From positions 5,523,363 to 5,587,362 of the forward strand of contig NZ_CP051185.1 of NCBI RefSeq assembly GCF_012516315.1: 64,000 nt of DNA. Reading direction: 5' to 3'. Below are positions 1 through 9,409 of this stretch, piece by piece. The notes beneath the pieces were generated by a model. It saw nothing but the letters and a program-made list of their open reading frames with translations, made no database searches and was not told the DNA's origin. Source of the stretch: Limnospira fusiformis SAG 85.79. Lineage in GTDB: Bacteria > Cyanobacteriota > Cyanobacteriia > Cyanobacteriales > Microcoleaceae. How positions within the stretch are numbered: position 1 is the first letter of the stretch; every line of letters starts with the position of its first letter. The translations under genes were made by a program, and so were the position numbers.

Positions 1-2
1 AA

Positions 3-935
3 CAAGTTGCGGTAATACTTGATGATAATTTAGATATTCTTTTGGTGGGCTCAATTTTAACGACAGCAGCACAACCGATAATTTTACTAGCCTTACATAG
101 ATTAGCCAGAATACAAGCTACTTATTTTGCTTCTCCTATGACCACAGGAATCAAAAATATGGATTATTATATTTCTGGAACTTTGACAGAACCCCCTGAT
201 GCTGCGAGCCACTATCAAGAAAAATTAGTCTTAATTCCCGGGACTGGTTTTGCTTTTAATTATAGTTGGGAACCTATGGAGACTAACCGAGAAATTACTC
301 GCCAAAAACTAGGGATTCCTGAAGAATCAATTATCTTTGTTTCCGGGGCTAACTTTTTTAAAATTATTCCGAATTTGAGGGATACTTGGGCAAAAATTTT
401 AGCGTCTGTACCTAATTCGGTGTTGCTATTATATCCCTTTGGCTCGAGTTGGTCAAAGATATACGCGACTATACCTTTTATCCATAATCTACATAGACGA
501 TTCCAGGTCTATAATGTGGCAGCATCTCGATTGATTTTGTTGAATAATTTGCCGAACCGTGCGGAAGTGAAAGCTGTGTTAAAACTAGCAGATGTTTATT
601 TGGACTCTTACCCTTTTGCGGGTGCTAATTCCCTCGTTGAACCCCTGGAAGTGGCTTTGCCTACAGTAACTTGGGAAGGTAATTATTTGCGCTCTCGACA
701 AGGTGCTGCTTTGATGAAAGAGTTGGAATTGTGGGATTTTATTGCTGATGATGAATTGACTTATATTAAGTTGAGTGTATCCCTGGGTAATAGTGCCGAA
801 TTTCGTCAGCAAACTCGCCAAAAAATTCAACAAAAAATGCCTCCTTATTCGTTGCCTAATTTCTTGAATAGCCGCACTTACTCAGCACAAATGGAAATAG
901 CATTTGCCCAACTCTGGCAAGATTATCAGTCTTAA
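3..935 (+). CDS. GT41 (OGT/SPINDLY-like) glycosyltransferase, C-terminal part
   Basis: The reading frame is open to the window edge, so the gene starts upstream and only about 310 C-terminal residues are visible. The sequence fits the nucleotide-sugar-binding half of GT41 enzymes: an extended KLGIPEESIIFVSG strand, then a NNLPNRAEVKAVLKLADVYLD segment (seen as two adjoining blocks), and then YPFAGANSLVEPLEVALPTV, the equivalent of the family's conserved acceptor/UDP-binding loop. In cyanobacteria such domains usually follow a TPR array; whether one is present cannot be seen here. The likely role is cytosolic O-linked glycosylation of proteins or a step in surface glycan synthesis. No operon partner is visible; 311 bp separate it from glcE. 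The family call is fairly firm, the substrate unknown. Confidence 0.65.
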   Translation, partial: QVAVILDDNLDILLVGSILTTAAQPIILLALHRLARIQATYFASPMTTGIKNMDYYISGTLTEPPDAASHYQEKLVLIPGTGFAFNYSWEPMETNREITRQKLGIPEESIIFVSGANFFKIIPNLRDTWAKILASVPNSVLLLYPFGSSWSKIYATIPFIHNLHRRFQVYNVAASRLILLNNLPNRAEVKAVLKLADVYLDSYPFAGANSLVEPLEVALPTVTWEGNYLRSRQGAALMKELELWDFIADDELTYIKLSVSLGNSAEFRQQTRQKIQQKMPPYSLPNFLNSRTYSAQMEIAFAQLWQDYQS

Positions 936-1246
936 TTAAGGGGAATATGTGGGGACATATATATGGCTGCTGGATGGGGTGTAGTAACCTAACCTACAAC
1001 TCCCACCCGGGAAATCAGCTTGGGGAAAATTAAGGATAATTGCTGATGGAAATTATTGCCCAAATATATATTATACTCAAATAGTATATAGCTGGTGGGA
1101 AGGAAAACGGCGCGAAAGTCTATATTAATCAACCTATGGGCGCTTTCATACACAGCGAGACTAGAATGATCGGGAATTGAGTTAGCCAGTTGTGCAGATT
1201 TTCGCAAAACTGCTATAGTGAAGTGTAAAATAACTCAATCTGTGCG
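936..1246. other. Intergenic region with no gene seen
   Basis: This 311-bp spacer separates the glycosyltransferase from glcE. The only open frame in it is a short one on the reverse strand with no recognisable composition, which I treat as noise. The last 60 bp are AT-rich and should hold the glcE promoter; no operator or riboswitch was recognised. Confidence 0.5.
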
Positions 1247-2572
1247 ATGTCTATAGCTAGTCAGGAATTATCCCAGACATCAAAACCTCTGAACTTAGAG
1301 GAAATAGCCACCGTCGCCGCCAACAGTAACCTATGTACTTGGGACGACCTGGATCAATCTGTCCGTGCTAACCTGGAAGCAGCGATCGCCCCCGGTTCAG
1401 CTATCCAATGCGTTCTGTATCCCCCCACTCAGGAGGAACTAGCTGCAATAACCACCTATGCGGCACGGCACCAGTTAGGAATTTTACCGTTTGGGAAAGG
1501 TAGCAAAATTACCTGGGGAAACCCGGTGAAAAACCCCTCTATTGCTATTAGTACCCAGAAAATCAACCGCTTAGTTGAACACGCGGTGGGAGACCTGACT
1601 GTAACGGTAGAAGCTGGTATGAAATATCGGGAACTTCAGCAAATTTTGGCTAAACAAGGACAGTTCCTAGGCTTTGACCCCTGCTATCAGGATGATGCTA
1701 CTATTGGCGGAATTATTGCTACTGGAGATAGTGGTTCTCTGCGTCATCGATATCGAGGTATCCGCGATATGCTGCTGGGAATTTCTTTTGTCCGGTCTGA
1801 TGGTAAAATTGCTAAAGCTGGGGGTCGGGTAGTTAAAAATGTCGCGGGTTATGACTTGATGAAGTTGCTAACGGGTTCCTACGGAACTTTGGGCATTATT
1901 ACTCAAGTTACCCTGCGTTTATATCCCTGTTTAGAAGCATCCCATACGGTCCTGTTAACAGGAGATTCAGATGCGATCGCTACCTGTTTTGCAACTATCT
2001 TAGCCTCGGCTTTGACTCCGGTGGCTATGGATTTGATTTCCCCGGAATTAGTGGCTCGCCTCTCTGGGGAAAAATCCATGGGTTTGGCTGTCAGATTTCA
2101 AAGTATCCGGGAAAGTGTGGAACTACAAGGCGATCGCCTGGTAGAAGTCGGTAATCAACTCAATTTAAACTCAACTATAATTCGGGAAAATGACGGGGAT
2201 TTTTGGCAGCAATTAAAACAGCAAATTTGGCAAGGTTCCCAAGGCGATCGCATTATTTGTAAAGTCGGTATCACTCCCACGGACGCAGCCACCACTTTGG
2301 CGAAATGTCAAACTCCCGCCGTCATTCATGGTAGCAGTGGTTTGGGATTAATGCGATTTGATGAGACTCAACCAGAGCCGTTGCAAAATCTGCGGCAGTT
2401 GTGTAATAATCAAGGTGGTTTCCTGTCGGTTTTAGAAGCACCATTAACCATTAAACAACAAATAGAAGTTTGGGGATACCGGGGAAACGCCTTAGACCTC
2501 ATGGCTAAGATTAAGCAGCAATTTGACCCCCAAAATCTTCTGAATCATCAGCGATTTCTTGCTGGGATTTAA
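1247..2572 (+). CDS. glcE: Glycolate dehydrogenase FAD-binding subunit GlcE
   Basis: This 441-residue protein is an FAD-linked oxidase (FAD_binding_4 type). The N-terminal half contains the segment EELAAITTYAARHQLGILPF typical of the family, then GGIIATGDSGSLRHRYRGIR and GGRVVKNVAGYDLMKLLTGS, the loops that hold the flavin, and GTLGIITQVTLRLYP. The length and the weakly conserved C-terminal half fit GlcE better than the longer GlcD. With GlcF it forms the glycolate dehydrogenase that oxidises glycolate to glyoxylate in photorespiration and passes electrons to the membrane quinone pool. glcF follows after 57 bp on the same strand, which supports an operon; no glcD is visible in the window. The ATG start is preceded by an AT-rich leader. 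The assignment is strong. Confidence 0.88.
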   Translation: MSIASQELSQTSKPLNLEEIATVAANSNLCTWDDLDQSVRANLEAAIAPGSAIQCVLYPPTQEELAAITTYAARHQLGILPFGKGSKITWGNPVKNPSIAISTQKINRLVEHAVGDLTVTVEAGMKYRELQQILAKQGQFLGFDPCYQDDATIGGIIATGDSGSLRHRYRGIRDMLLGISFVRSDGKIAKAGGRVVKNVAGYDLMKLLTGSYGTLGIITQVTLRLYPCLEASHTVLLTGDSDAIATCFATILASALTPVAMDLISPELVARLSGEKSMGLAVRFQSIRESVELQGDRLVEVGNQLNLNSTIIRENDGDFWQQLKQQIWQGSQGDRIICKVGITPTDAATTLAKCQTPAVIHGSSGLGLMRFDETQPEPLQNLRQLCNNQGGFLSVLEAPLTIKQQIEVWGYRGNALDLMAKIKQQFDPQNLLNHQRFLAGI

Positions 2573-2629
2573 ATAATGGATTGTTTCGGCTAATTCACTC
2601 CGTAGTTTAATCATTCATACCATTTTAAG

Positions 2630-4036
2630 ATGCAAACTTTTGATAAGTCTTCTGAGGCTAATTTAAATCAAATTCCCGCGAAAGAAAGCAACTTTTTAGA
2701 CCAAAACCCCCACCTAGAACCCTCGGCAAATTTTCCCGGATTTGACAAGAATAATCCGCCGCCGCCAGACTTAATTAATACCTGTGTTCATTGTGGGTTT
2801 TGTTTAGCCACCTGTCCTAGTTATCGGGTAATAGGTAAAGAAATGGACTCCCCCAGGGGTAGAATTTACCTGATGGATGCTATTAATAAGGGAGAAGCAC
2901 CCCTTGCTAAAGCCACCAGCGAACATTTTGATAGTTGCTTAGGTTGTTTAGCCTGCGTCACCACCTGTCCTTCTGGGGTTCAATATGACCGTCTCATCGC
3001 CGCCACCCGTCCCCAGGTGGAAAGAAATGTTCCCCGAAATTTAGGCGATCGCTTAATTCGCACATTGATTTTCAGCTTATTTCCCTATCCCGACCGTCTG
3101 CGTCCCCTGTTAGTTCCCCTGTATTTATATCAAAAATTGGGGATTAAAAACCTAGTGCGGTCTACCGGATTATTGCCCAAAATCTCCCCCAGACTGGCGG
3201 CGATGGAATCAATTTTGCCGGAAATTAACTCTAGTGCTTTTCAGGACAATTTACCCACAGTAATTCCCGCACAAGGGGAAAAACGCTATCGAGTCGGGAT
3301 GATTTTAGGTTGTGTACAAAGGCTATTTTTCTCTCCGGTAAATGAAGCCACCGCTAGGGTATTAACGGCTAATGGTTGCGAGGTGATTATCCCTAAATCT
3401 CAAGGCTGTTGTGCCGCACTTCCTGAACACCAAGGACAAACGGAACAATCCCATGTTTTGATTAAACAAATGATTGATAGTTTTGCCGACACTGGGGTTG
3501 ATGCTATTATTATTAATGCCGCCGGTTGTGGTCATACTTTAAAAGAATATGGTCACATTATGAGGGATGATCCCGAATATCGAGACAAGGCGAAAGAATT
3601 TGCAGGTAAAGTCCGCGATGTACAGGAGTTTTTAGCGGAAGTGGGGTTAACGGCGCACTTATCTCCTTTGGTGGAAGGGGAGGATTTAACTATTGTATAT
3701 CAGGATGCTTGTCACCTGTTACACGGACAAAAAATTAGCAGTCAACCGAGGGAGTTATTAACCAAAATTCCTGGGGTGAAATTGCGAGAACCTGTCGATG
3801 CGGCTTTGTGTTGTGGTAGCGCCGGGGTTTATAATATGTTACAGCCAGAAGTGGCGGATGAGTTGGGACAGCAAAAGGTACAAAATCTGCTCAATACTGG
3901 GGCGACTGTAATTGCTTCGGCTAACCCAGGGTGTTCTTTGCAAATTAAGAAGCATCTGGAATTACAAGGAAAGCGGGTTACTCTCAAGCATCCTATGGAG
4001 TTATTAGATGATTCTATTCGGGGGGTGAAAATTTAA
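2630..4036 (+). CDS. glcF: Glycolate dehydrogenase iron-sulfur subunit GlcF
   Basis: This 468-residue protein has two 4Fe-4S ferredoxin motifs in the N-terminal third, CVHCGFCLATCP and CLGCLACVTTCP, followed by two cysteine-rich CCG-type domains (SQGCCAALPEHQG and AALCCGSAGVYN) that bind a further cluster in this family. It transfers electrons from the flavin subunit to the quinone pool at the membrane. It follows glcE directly on the same strand and probably shares its promoter. A non-conserved leader of about 40 residues precedes the first cluster motif; no better start codon is evident. The order glcE-glcF and all cluster motifs make the assignment secure. Confidence 0.9.
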   Translation: MQTFDKSSEANLNQIPAKESNFLDQNPHLEPSANFPGFDKNNPPPPDLINTCVHCGFCLATCPSYRVIGKEMDSPRGRIYLMDAINKGEAPLAKATSEHFDSCLGCLACVTTCPSGVQYDRLIAATRPQVERNVPRNLGDRLIRTLIFSLFPYPDRLRPLLVPLYLYQKLGIKNLVRSTGLLPKISPRLAAMESILPEINSSAFQDNLPTVIPAQGEKRYRVGMILGCVQRLFFSPVNEATARVLTANGCEVIIPKSQGCCAALPEHQGQTEQSHVLIKQMIDSFADTGVDAIIINAAGCGHTLKEYGHIMRDDPEYRDKAKEFAGKVRDVQEFLAEVGLTAHLSPLVEGEDLTIVYQDACHLLHGQKISSQPRELLTKIPGVKLREPVDAALCCGSAGVYNMLQPEVADELGQQKVQNLLNTGATVIASANPGCSLQIKKHLELQGKRVTLKHPMELLDDSIRGVKI

Positions 4037-4083
4037 TTCTCCCTGAGATTAGCAAAAGCTAATTAACACAGGTGCGTCAGTCC

Positions 4084-4440
4084 CTCCCTACAATTAATAA
4101 TTAATAATTAATAATTAATAATTAATAATTAATAATTAATGACCGGGTGGGGCGGGTTTATTCAGAGCCGGGTGGGGAATTGAATTGACAGCAGAACCCG
4201 CCCCTACAATTAATAATTAATAATTAATAATTAATAATTAATGACCGGGTGGGGCGGGTTTATTTAGATCCGGGTGGGGAATTGAATTGACAGCAGAACC
4301 CGCCCCTACAATTAATAATTAATAATTAATAATTAATAATTAATAATTAATAATTAATAATTAATGACCGGGTGGGGCGGGTTTATTTAGAGCCGGGTGG
4401 GGAATTGAATTGACAGCAGAACCCGCCCCTACAATTGTTA
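4084..4440. repeat. AATTAAT heptamer tracts alternating with a ~66-bp GC-rich repeat
   Basis: Three near-identical copies of a roughly 66-bp unit (starting near 4141, 4243 and 4366; each opens GACCGGGTGGGGCGGG and ends AACCCGCCCCTA) alternate with tandem runs of the heptamer AATTAAT (near 4090-4140, 4207-4242 and 4311-4365). Each unit begins with GGGGCGGGTT and ends with AACCCGCCCC, so a single-stranded copy would fold back on itself. This looks like a cyanobacterial short tandemly repeated repetitive (STRR-like) family. It lies between the ends of two convergent genes and may also act as a terminator. No gene is present. Confidence 0.85.
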
Positions 4441-4470
4441 ATTATCAGGTGGGACGCAGAAGACGATCGC

Positions 4471-7383
4471 TTATGGATTTTTCATCATTTCCACAAAGTC
4501 TTTCACCAAGTCCAGGTGATGCTGAAGCTGTTTGACTAGGGGTGGGATAGCTTCCAGGTTTTGTTGGGTGGCGAGGTTTTCTAACTCCTGAGAGATGGCG
4601 GGAATGTGGAAGATACCAGCATTGGCGCTAGACCCTTTCAAGGCGTGTGCTTGCTGTTTGATTTCGGCAAAATTCGAGGTATTAATCGCTTTATTGAGAG
4701 TCTCAATTCGTTGTTGTGCTTGATGGATAAAGGTGGTTAACAGACGATACTTATACTCGGTTTTTCCCTTAAATAACTTATTGAGGCGATCGCTATCAAC
4801 CGGACAATCAACCGGACTATCTAAAGGTGGCTGATGATTGGCTGTGGTGGGTGTTGGATTTTGGGTTTCCAGACAAACCGGAACCCAACGATTAATCACG
4901 TTGACTAAAGCCTGTAAATCAATAGGTTTAGTGATGTAGTCATCCATTCCCACTTGTAGACAGCGATCGCGATCGGAAGGCATTACACTAGCAGTTAAAG
5001 CGATAATGATAGGAGGTCGTTGGGAGTTTTGGCTACCGCGAATTCTGGCTGTAGTTTCATAACCATCTAAAATAGGCATCTGACAATCCATTAAGATTAA
5101 ATCATAATGCTGTGTTTCTAAATGTTGTAAAACCGCTTCTCCGTCCGACACAGCATCAGCGACATAACCCAATTGTTGCAGTTGAGTTAAAACCACTTCC
5201 TGATTAACTAAGTCATCCTCAGCTAGGAGAATTTTTAGAGGTATAGAAGCCCTGAGTTTATCGTTAGTTTGGGAGAGATGACAACATGGTGGTTTGGGAG
5301 TTTCGGGAAAGGACGATCCCATCAATACATCATCCCAAGACTTATCAAGGTGATGGTCTAAATTAGGGATATCAAGTTCCAGGGCTTTGGCAAAACTTCG
5401 CAGTAATCGCAGGGGGGCGATCGGCTTGACTAAATATACAAAATCCCCTAAATTTAACACCTGTTCGGCGCGATTTCGCTGACTAATACTACTCATTAAA
5501 ATTAGCTGAGTTGGCGAATCACTAGAGGTTTTATAAAGCTGTCCTAGTAATTTAGCACCATGGCGGTCTAGTAACTCTAAATCCATGAGAATCAGATTAT
5601 ACGGGGAACCTTTAGCCTGTTGATGATGCCATTTATCTAAGGCAATTTTAGAGGTATCTGCTGTCTCTACTTGTATTCCCCATGGCTGAGTTATGCAGCT
5701 AACTGAATGCCTGACTAAACTACTATTTTCAACTACCAATAAACTCATATTTTTCAATTCTTTGGGGGCAGAAGTTTCCGATAATTCCGATGGTAAAAAA
5801 GTGGCGTTAAACCAGAAAATAGAGCCTTCTTCTTCTTGGCTCTTAACCCCAATTTCACCCCCCATTAAATTCACTAAGTGCTGACAGATTGATAAACCTA
5901 ATCCCGTGCCACCATATTGACGATTAGTGGCGGAACTAGCAGGGGAAAAAGGCTGAAATAATTGGGGTTGAAGTTCATCAGAAATCCCCATTCCTGTATC
6001 TTCTATGGCAAAGTAAATATTAATGTGATCTTGACTAATTACTCTGGGAGTCACTCTGATAATAATATGACCGGATTTGGTAAATTTAATAGCATTATTG
6101 ACTAAGTTAATTAGAACCTGCTGTAAACGCATCCCATCACCCTTTAAATATCGGGGAAGATTCGGTTCTAACAAAATAATTAGTTCTAGTTGTTTATCCT
6201 CAGCTTTAACCGCCAACAGATCCACTACGGTTTCTAGGCAATCTTGTAAATCAAAGTCATGGGATTCTAGGTGAGTTTCTCCGGCTTCTAGTTTGGATAA
6301 ATCCAGAATTTCGTTAATTACAGTTAATAGATGTTTAGCGCTGCGATAAATGGTTTGGGTGTAATCTTTTTGTTGGGGTGTGAGATGAGTTTGCATTAAC
6401 AATTCAACCATCCCCAAAACTCCACTCATGGGGGTGCGAATTTCATGACTCATTTGCGCTAAAAATCGAGACTTGAATTGAACGGCATCTAAAGCAGCGT
6501 TGCGAGTTTCGACTAGATTATTTAAGGGAATAATGACTAGAATTACTCCCCCAACTTCTCCAGAATTACGATACCAAGGTCCCACAGTCCAACCATGATA
6601 AATCAGAGAACCATCCTCACGAATCCAGGAATCCTCTAAAGCCGACACTTTTTCGCCGCGCAAGGCTTTTTTATGGGCTAACTTCCAGTCATTTTTTACG
6701 TTAGGAAATACATCATAATGATTTAAACCGATTAATGAGTATATCTGCGGCTTTAAATGCTGAATCCATCCCTCTGAATAAGCCAGGTATCGCATTTCTG
6801 TATCAAACATGGCGATGGGTAGGGGAAGGTAGGATATCAGTTGTTGTAGTCGTTCACATTCTAATTCTTGTTCACATGAACCGTCGGGACTACAAGCTAC
6901 GGGTTCCCCGGTGACGATCGCACCTAGAATTTCTCCGCAATAATTACGCCAAGGAACTATTTGGAAATTAACTTGCTGTTGTCGTCCGTCACTACCCAAT
7001 AGGATATGATGTACATGAACTTGCTGTTGAGTGGCGATCGCTTGCAGATAACGGAATTTCACCCCATCACGGACTGATTCTGGTAGACATAGCATCCAAT
7101 AATTGCGATCTATCACTTCCTCCCGTCGATAGCCGGAAATTTCCTCGGCGGCATGATTCCACTCGACAATCTTGCCTTCTAAAGATAGTACAATCACAAT
7201 ACAACCCATCTGCTGTAGGAAAGACTGCGATCGCTTGATAGTGTCTATTATTTCCGCGCTGGCGGGTTTTCGCCATCTAACTAAGGTCAAACTGGCGACC
7301 ATACTAATCATGGCGCTAATACCAAGGGTAAGGACTAACGGATCGGAGTTGGGTGGAGTTGGGAGAAACATTGACTGACGCAC
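4471..7383 (-). CDS. Hybrid sensor histidine kinase with PAS, two REC domains and HPt
   Basis: This 970-residue protein starts with one hydrophobic segment (about residues 15-35), suggesting membrane anchoring. Two PAS-like sensor domains follow (about 45-160 and 180-285). The kinase core has the H-box MSHEIRTPMSGVLGM near residue 310, then an ATPase domain with VNNAIKF, DTGMGI and GGTGLGLSICQHLV. Two receiver domains follow: the first, near 540-660, keeps the acceptor block LILMDLEL, and the second, near 720-840, has LILMDCQMPILDGYE and the usual KPI. A C-terminal HPt domain has AHALKGSSANAG. The order kinase-REC-REC-HPt is that of BarA/RcsC-type phosphorelay proteins. The signal and output regulator are unknown and no partner lies next to it. 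Confidence 0.88.
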   Translation of the reverse strand: MRQSMFLPTPPNSDPLVLTLGISAMISMVASLTLVRWRKPASAEIIDTIKRSQSFLQQMGCIVIVLSLEGKIVEWNHAAEEISGYRREEVIDRNYWMLCLPESVRDGVKFRYLQAIATQQQVHVHHILLGSDGRQQQVNFQIVPWRNYCGEILGAIVTGEPVACSPDGSCEQELECERLQQLISYLPLPIAMFDTEMRYLAYSEGWIQHLKPQIYSLIGLNHYDVFPNVKNDWKLAHKKALRGEKVSALEDSWIREDGSLIYHGWTVGPWYRNSGEVGGVILVIIPLNNLVETRNAALDAVQFKSRFLAQMSHEIRTPMSGVLGMVELLMQTHLTPQQKDYTQTIYRSAKHLLTVINEILDLSKLEAGETHLESHDFDLQDCLETVVDLLAVKAEDKQLELIILLEPNLPRYLKGDGMRLQQVLINLVNNAIKFTKSGHIIIRVTPRVISQDHINIYFAIEDTGMGISDELQPQLFQPFSPASSATNRQYGGTGLGLSICQHLVNLMGGEIGVKSQEEEGSIFWFNATFLPSELSETSAPKELKNMSLLVVENSSLVRHSVSCITQPWGIQVETADTSKIALDKWHHQQAKGSPYNLILMDLELLDRHGAKLLGQLYKTSSDSPTQLILMSSISQRNRAEQVLNLGDFVYLVKPIAPLRLLRSFAKALELDIPNLDHHLDKSWDDVLMGSSFPETPKPPCCHLSQTNDKLRASIPLKILLAEDDLVNQEVVLTQLQQLGYVADAVSDGEAVLQHLETQHYDLILMDCQMPILDGYETTARIRGSQNSQRPPIIIALTASVMPSDRDRCLQVGMDDYITKPIDLQALVNVINRWVPVCLETQNPTPTTANHQPPLDSPVDCPVDSDRLNKLFKGKTEYKYRLLTTFIHQAQQRIETLNKAINTSNFAEIKQQAHALKGSSANAGIFHIPAISQELENLATQQNLEAIPPLVKQLQHHLDLVKDFVEMMKNP

Positions 7384-7824
7384 TCTTTAGCGGTTAGGGT
7401 TGATCCATAATAGGTGGCTCTTTAGGGTGGCTCAGAGGCGGTAAATGCCGATAATAACCCGATAATTCCCTTCTGACCCACCTTTTAGGCTGATTGATAG
7501 TGATGCCACAATATAATCTAGGTATAGGCTGTAACATAAGTTCAAGATTAACATAATCGGGGGTAAAGTGGGACACACTAGATCGTCTCCCCAGCCTCCC
7601 GGCGGAAATTAACGCGGAAATTCCAGTTTTCCACCGGGGGACCTTTAGCTAAACTTGCTTTCGTGCTGCGGCTTCGGAGGTGGAAAGCTCGATTTGTCCG
7701 TCCCTGAATTGTACGGGAGGGGTTCACCAATAACCTGCTGGAAATAGTCGCGCGTATAAACCCGCCCCTATTAGGAATCGCCGCGCCTTTAAACCGGAGA
7801 TGATGTCAATATGGAGATGGTTGT
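7384..7824. other. Intergenic region with a possible stem, no gene seen
   Basis: The 441 bp between the histidine kinase start and yjbQ hold no convincing gene; the one reverse-strand open frame has no conserved look. TTTCCACC (7628-7635) can pair with GGTGGAAA (7679-7686), enclosing 43 nt, and the stretch is GC-rich compared with other spacers here, so a structured leader is possible. I do not recognise a riboswitch class. Confidence 0.4.
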
Positions 7825-8241
7825 ATGAATCAGTATCAACACTTTCTGAAAATTAAGACCCAGGGGAAATCTTTGGCTAAAATTACCCGTTATATTCAGG
7901 AAGCTGTAGAAACATCTCAGATCCAAACGGGTATTTGTACGGTATTTATCCGCCATACTTCTGCTAGTCTCATTATCCAAGAAAATGCTGATCCTGATGT
8001 GTTAGAAGACCTGGAAAATTTCCTGTCTAAATTAGTGCCAGAAGGAGATTACTACATCCACAGCGCGGAAGGACCGGACGATATGCCTGCCCATATTCGT
8101 AGTGTTTTAACTAATACATCTGAGCAAATTCCCATCTCCCAAGGACGGCTAGTATTGGGAACTTGGCAAGGACTATATCTCTGGGAACATCGCCGCCGTG
8201 GCTCCTATCGAGAACTGGTAATTCATATTATGGGGAATTAG
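7825..8241 (+). CDS. YjbQ/UPF0047 family protein
   Basis: This compact 138-residue protein carries the family signature throughout: GICTVFIRHTSASLIIQENA near residue 33, DVLEDLENFLSKLVPEG in the middle, a DDMPAHIRSVLTN block, and the C-terminal QGLYLWEHRR followed by GSYREL. The conserved histidines (RHTSAS, PAHIR, WEHR) and acids match the proposed metal site. Members of this family have been reported to have weak thiamine-phosphate synthase activity, but their main cellular role is not settled. It is a cytosolic protein. It precedes a small ferredoxin by 52 bp on the same strand, and the two may be co-transcribed. The family call is strong, the function uncertain. Confidence 0.85.
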   Translation: MNQYQHFLKIKTQGKSLAKITRYIQEAVETSQIQTGICTVFIRHTSASLIIQENADPDVLEDLENFLSKLVPEGDYYIHSAEGPDDMPAHIRSVLTNTSEQIPISQGRLVLGTWQGLYLWEHRRRGSYRELVIHIMGN

Positions 8242-8293
8242 TCCAAATTTGATTGATTAACAACTTGCAAATTCTCATGGAGACTAACTAACT

Positions 8294-8527
8294 ATGAAAA
8301 TCGAATTTTTGCCGGATAATGTGACTGTGGAAGCTGAACCAGGAGAACCTATATTAGAAGTGGCTAACCGCGCGGGAGTTTCGATTCCGACGGGCTGTTT
8401 AATGGGTTCCTGTCACGCCTGCGAGGTGGAATTAGATGATGGAGAAATTATCTGCTCTTGTATTAGTTCTGTACCAGCCGGAAGGGAAAAAATGACTATT
8501 AATCTGTATTCTGATCCGGCTTGGTAG
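8294..8527 (+). CDS. Short 2Fe-2S ferredoxin-like protein
   Basis: This 77-residue protein has the plant-type ferredoxin fold pattern. A beta-hairpin is followed by GCLMGSCHACEVEL, giving Cys-x5-Cys-x2-Cys, with further cysteines in EIICSCISSVP. It is shorter than PetF-type ferredoxins because the C-terminal helix region is reduced. A cytosolic electron-transfer role is likely; the partner is unknown. The start has a reasonable spacer after the yjbQ stop. The 3' end overlaps the convergent CPBP protease gene by 29 bp, so the two messages are antisense there. Confidence 0.8.
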   Translation: MKIEFLPDNVTVEAEPGEPILEVANRAGVSIPTGCLMGSCHACEVELDDGEIICSCISSVPAGREKMTINLYSDPAW

Positions 8528-9362
8528 CACTGGGGTTAAGCTGTCGGATAATGATGGCGATCGCCCCTAAACCCAGTAACCCCAATAACCCGGCTAAGGG
8601 GTTTCTATCAATGCCAGTCACCCAGGGGGGAACTTTTCCTAAATTCATGGTTAATTCTCCCACATTTATGATATAATAAGCACCAACTAAACCGCCGTGT
8701 AAGCCTATGGCTAACGCCAAAGAACCATGAGGATGATTAGGGGTGCGGGTGGCATCTTTTGCCCAAACTAAAATTATCCCTAATAGCAATAAACCCGGAA
8801 ATTGTAACCAGGTTCGCACAATTTCTTCCCAAGGTTTGATAAAGTGGAGTAGGGCGAATATAACACTACTCACCCAGAGAGATTTGACGGGGGAATAGTC
8901 CCGCCGTAATTCTTCTAGTAGCCAACCTCTAAATAACAACTCCTCAGCAAATCCTACCCCCAAAGATACCAATAAACTCTCAATGATAATTATAGGGAAA
9001 TTGGCGGGGAAAGGTTGCCACTTGAGCCAGCCGAACCCAGTAGCGATCGCAAATATTCCCAGAACCCCAACCCAACCCAAGCCTAAACCAATTAACAAAC
9101 CCTCACCGCTGCGGCGACTAATTTCCAGACCACAGACCCGCAAATAACGAGGCTGACCATAAACCGATTTTCCCCACCATTGCAGTAAAATCAAAAACTG
9201 ACAATATAGTAAAACTAGGGTAATGATACTCACCAAATTGGGGTCGCCCCCTAGCCAATAAATGGGAATAGCCAGGGGAAGCCAAATTAGCAGCAATAGA
9301 ACCACAAACAGCCCCAACCGAACCGGGACAGGGCGGCGGACTAGGTGAGAGAGATTAAACAA
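8499..9362 (-). CDS. CPBP family intramembrane glutamic protease
   Basis: This 287-residue protein has about seven hydrophobic segments. The CPBP (CaaX protease and bacteriocin-processing) motifs are present: AEELLFRGWLLEELRR (EExxxR) near residue 135, SSVIFALLHF near 165, and AIGLHGGLVGAY near 218, supplying the conserved glutamates and histidines. Members cleave substrates within the membrane or process small peptides; the substrate here is unknown. The 3' end overlaps the convergent ferredoxin gene by 29 bp. A stop-to-start gap of 47 bp with clpS, read in the same direction upstream, leaves co-transcription possible. Confidence 0.85.
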   Translation of the reverse strand: MFNLSHLVRRPVPVRLGLFVVLLLLIWLPLAIPIYWLGGDPNLVSIITLVLLYCQFLILLQWWGKSVYGQPRYLRVCGLEISRRSGEGLLIGLGLGWVGVLGIFAIATGFGWLKWQPFPANFPIIIIESLLVSLGVGFAEELLFRGWLLEELRRDYSPVKSLWVSSVIFALLHFIKPWEEIVRTWLQFPGLLLLGIILVWAKDATRTPNHPHGSLALAIGLHGGLVGAYYIINVGELTMNLGKVPPWVTGIDRNPLAGLLGLLGLGAIAIIIRQLNPSATKPDQNTD

Positions 9363-9409
9363 GCGATCGCAATATAGCTGAAATTATCTTCCATCAGAGC
9401 AGTCTACCA

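Noticed and set aside
4084-4440. A CRISPR array
   Set aside because: The spacers between the GC-rich units are themselves AATTAAT tandem repeats, not unique sequences, and no cas gene is near. No CRISPR array was seen anywhere in the window.
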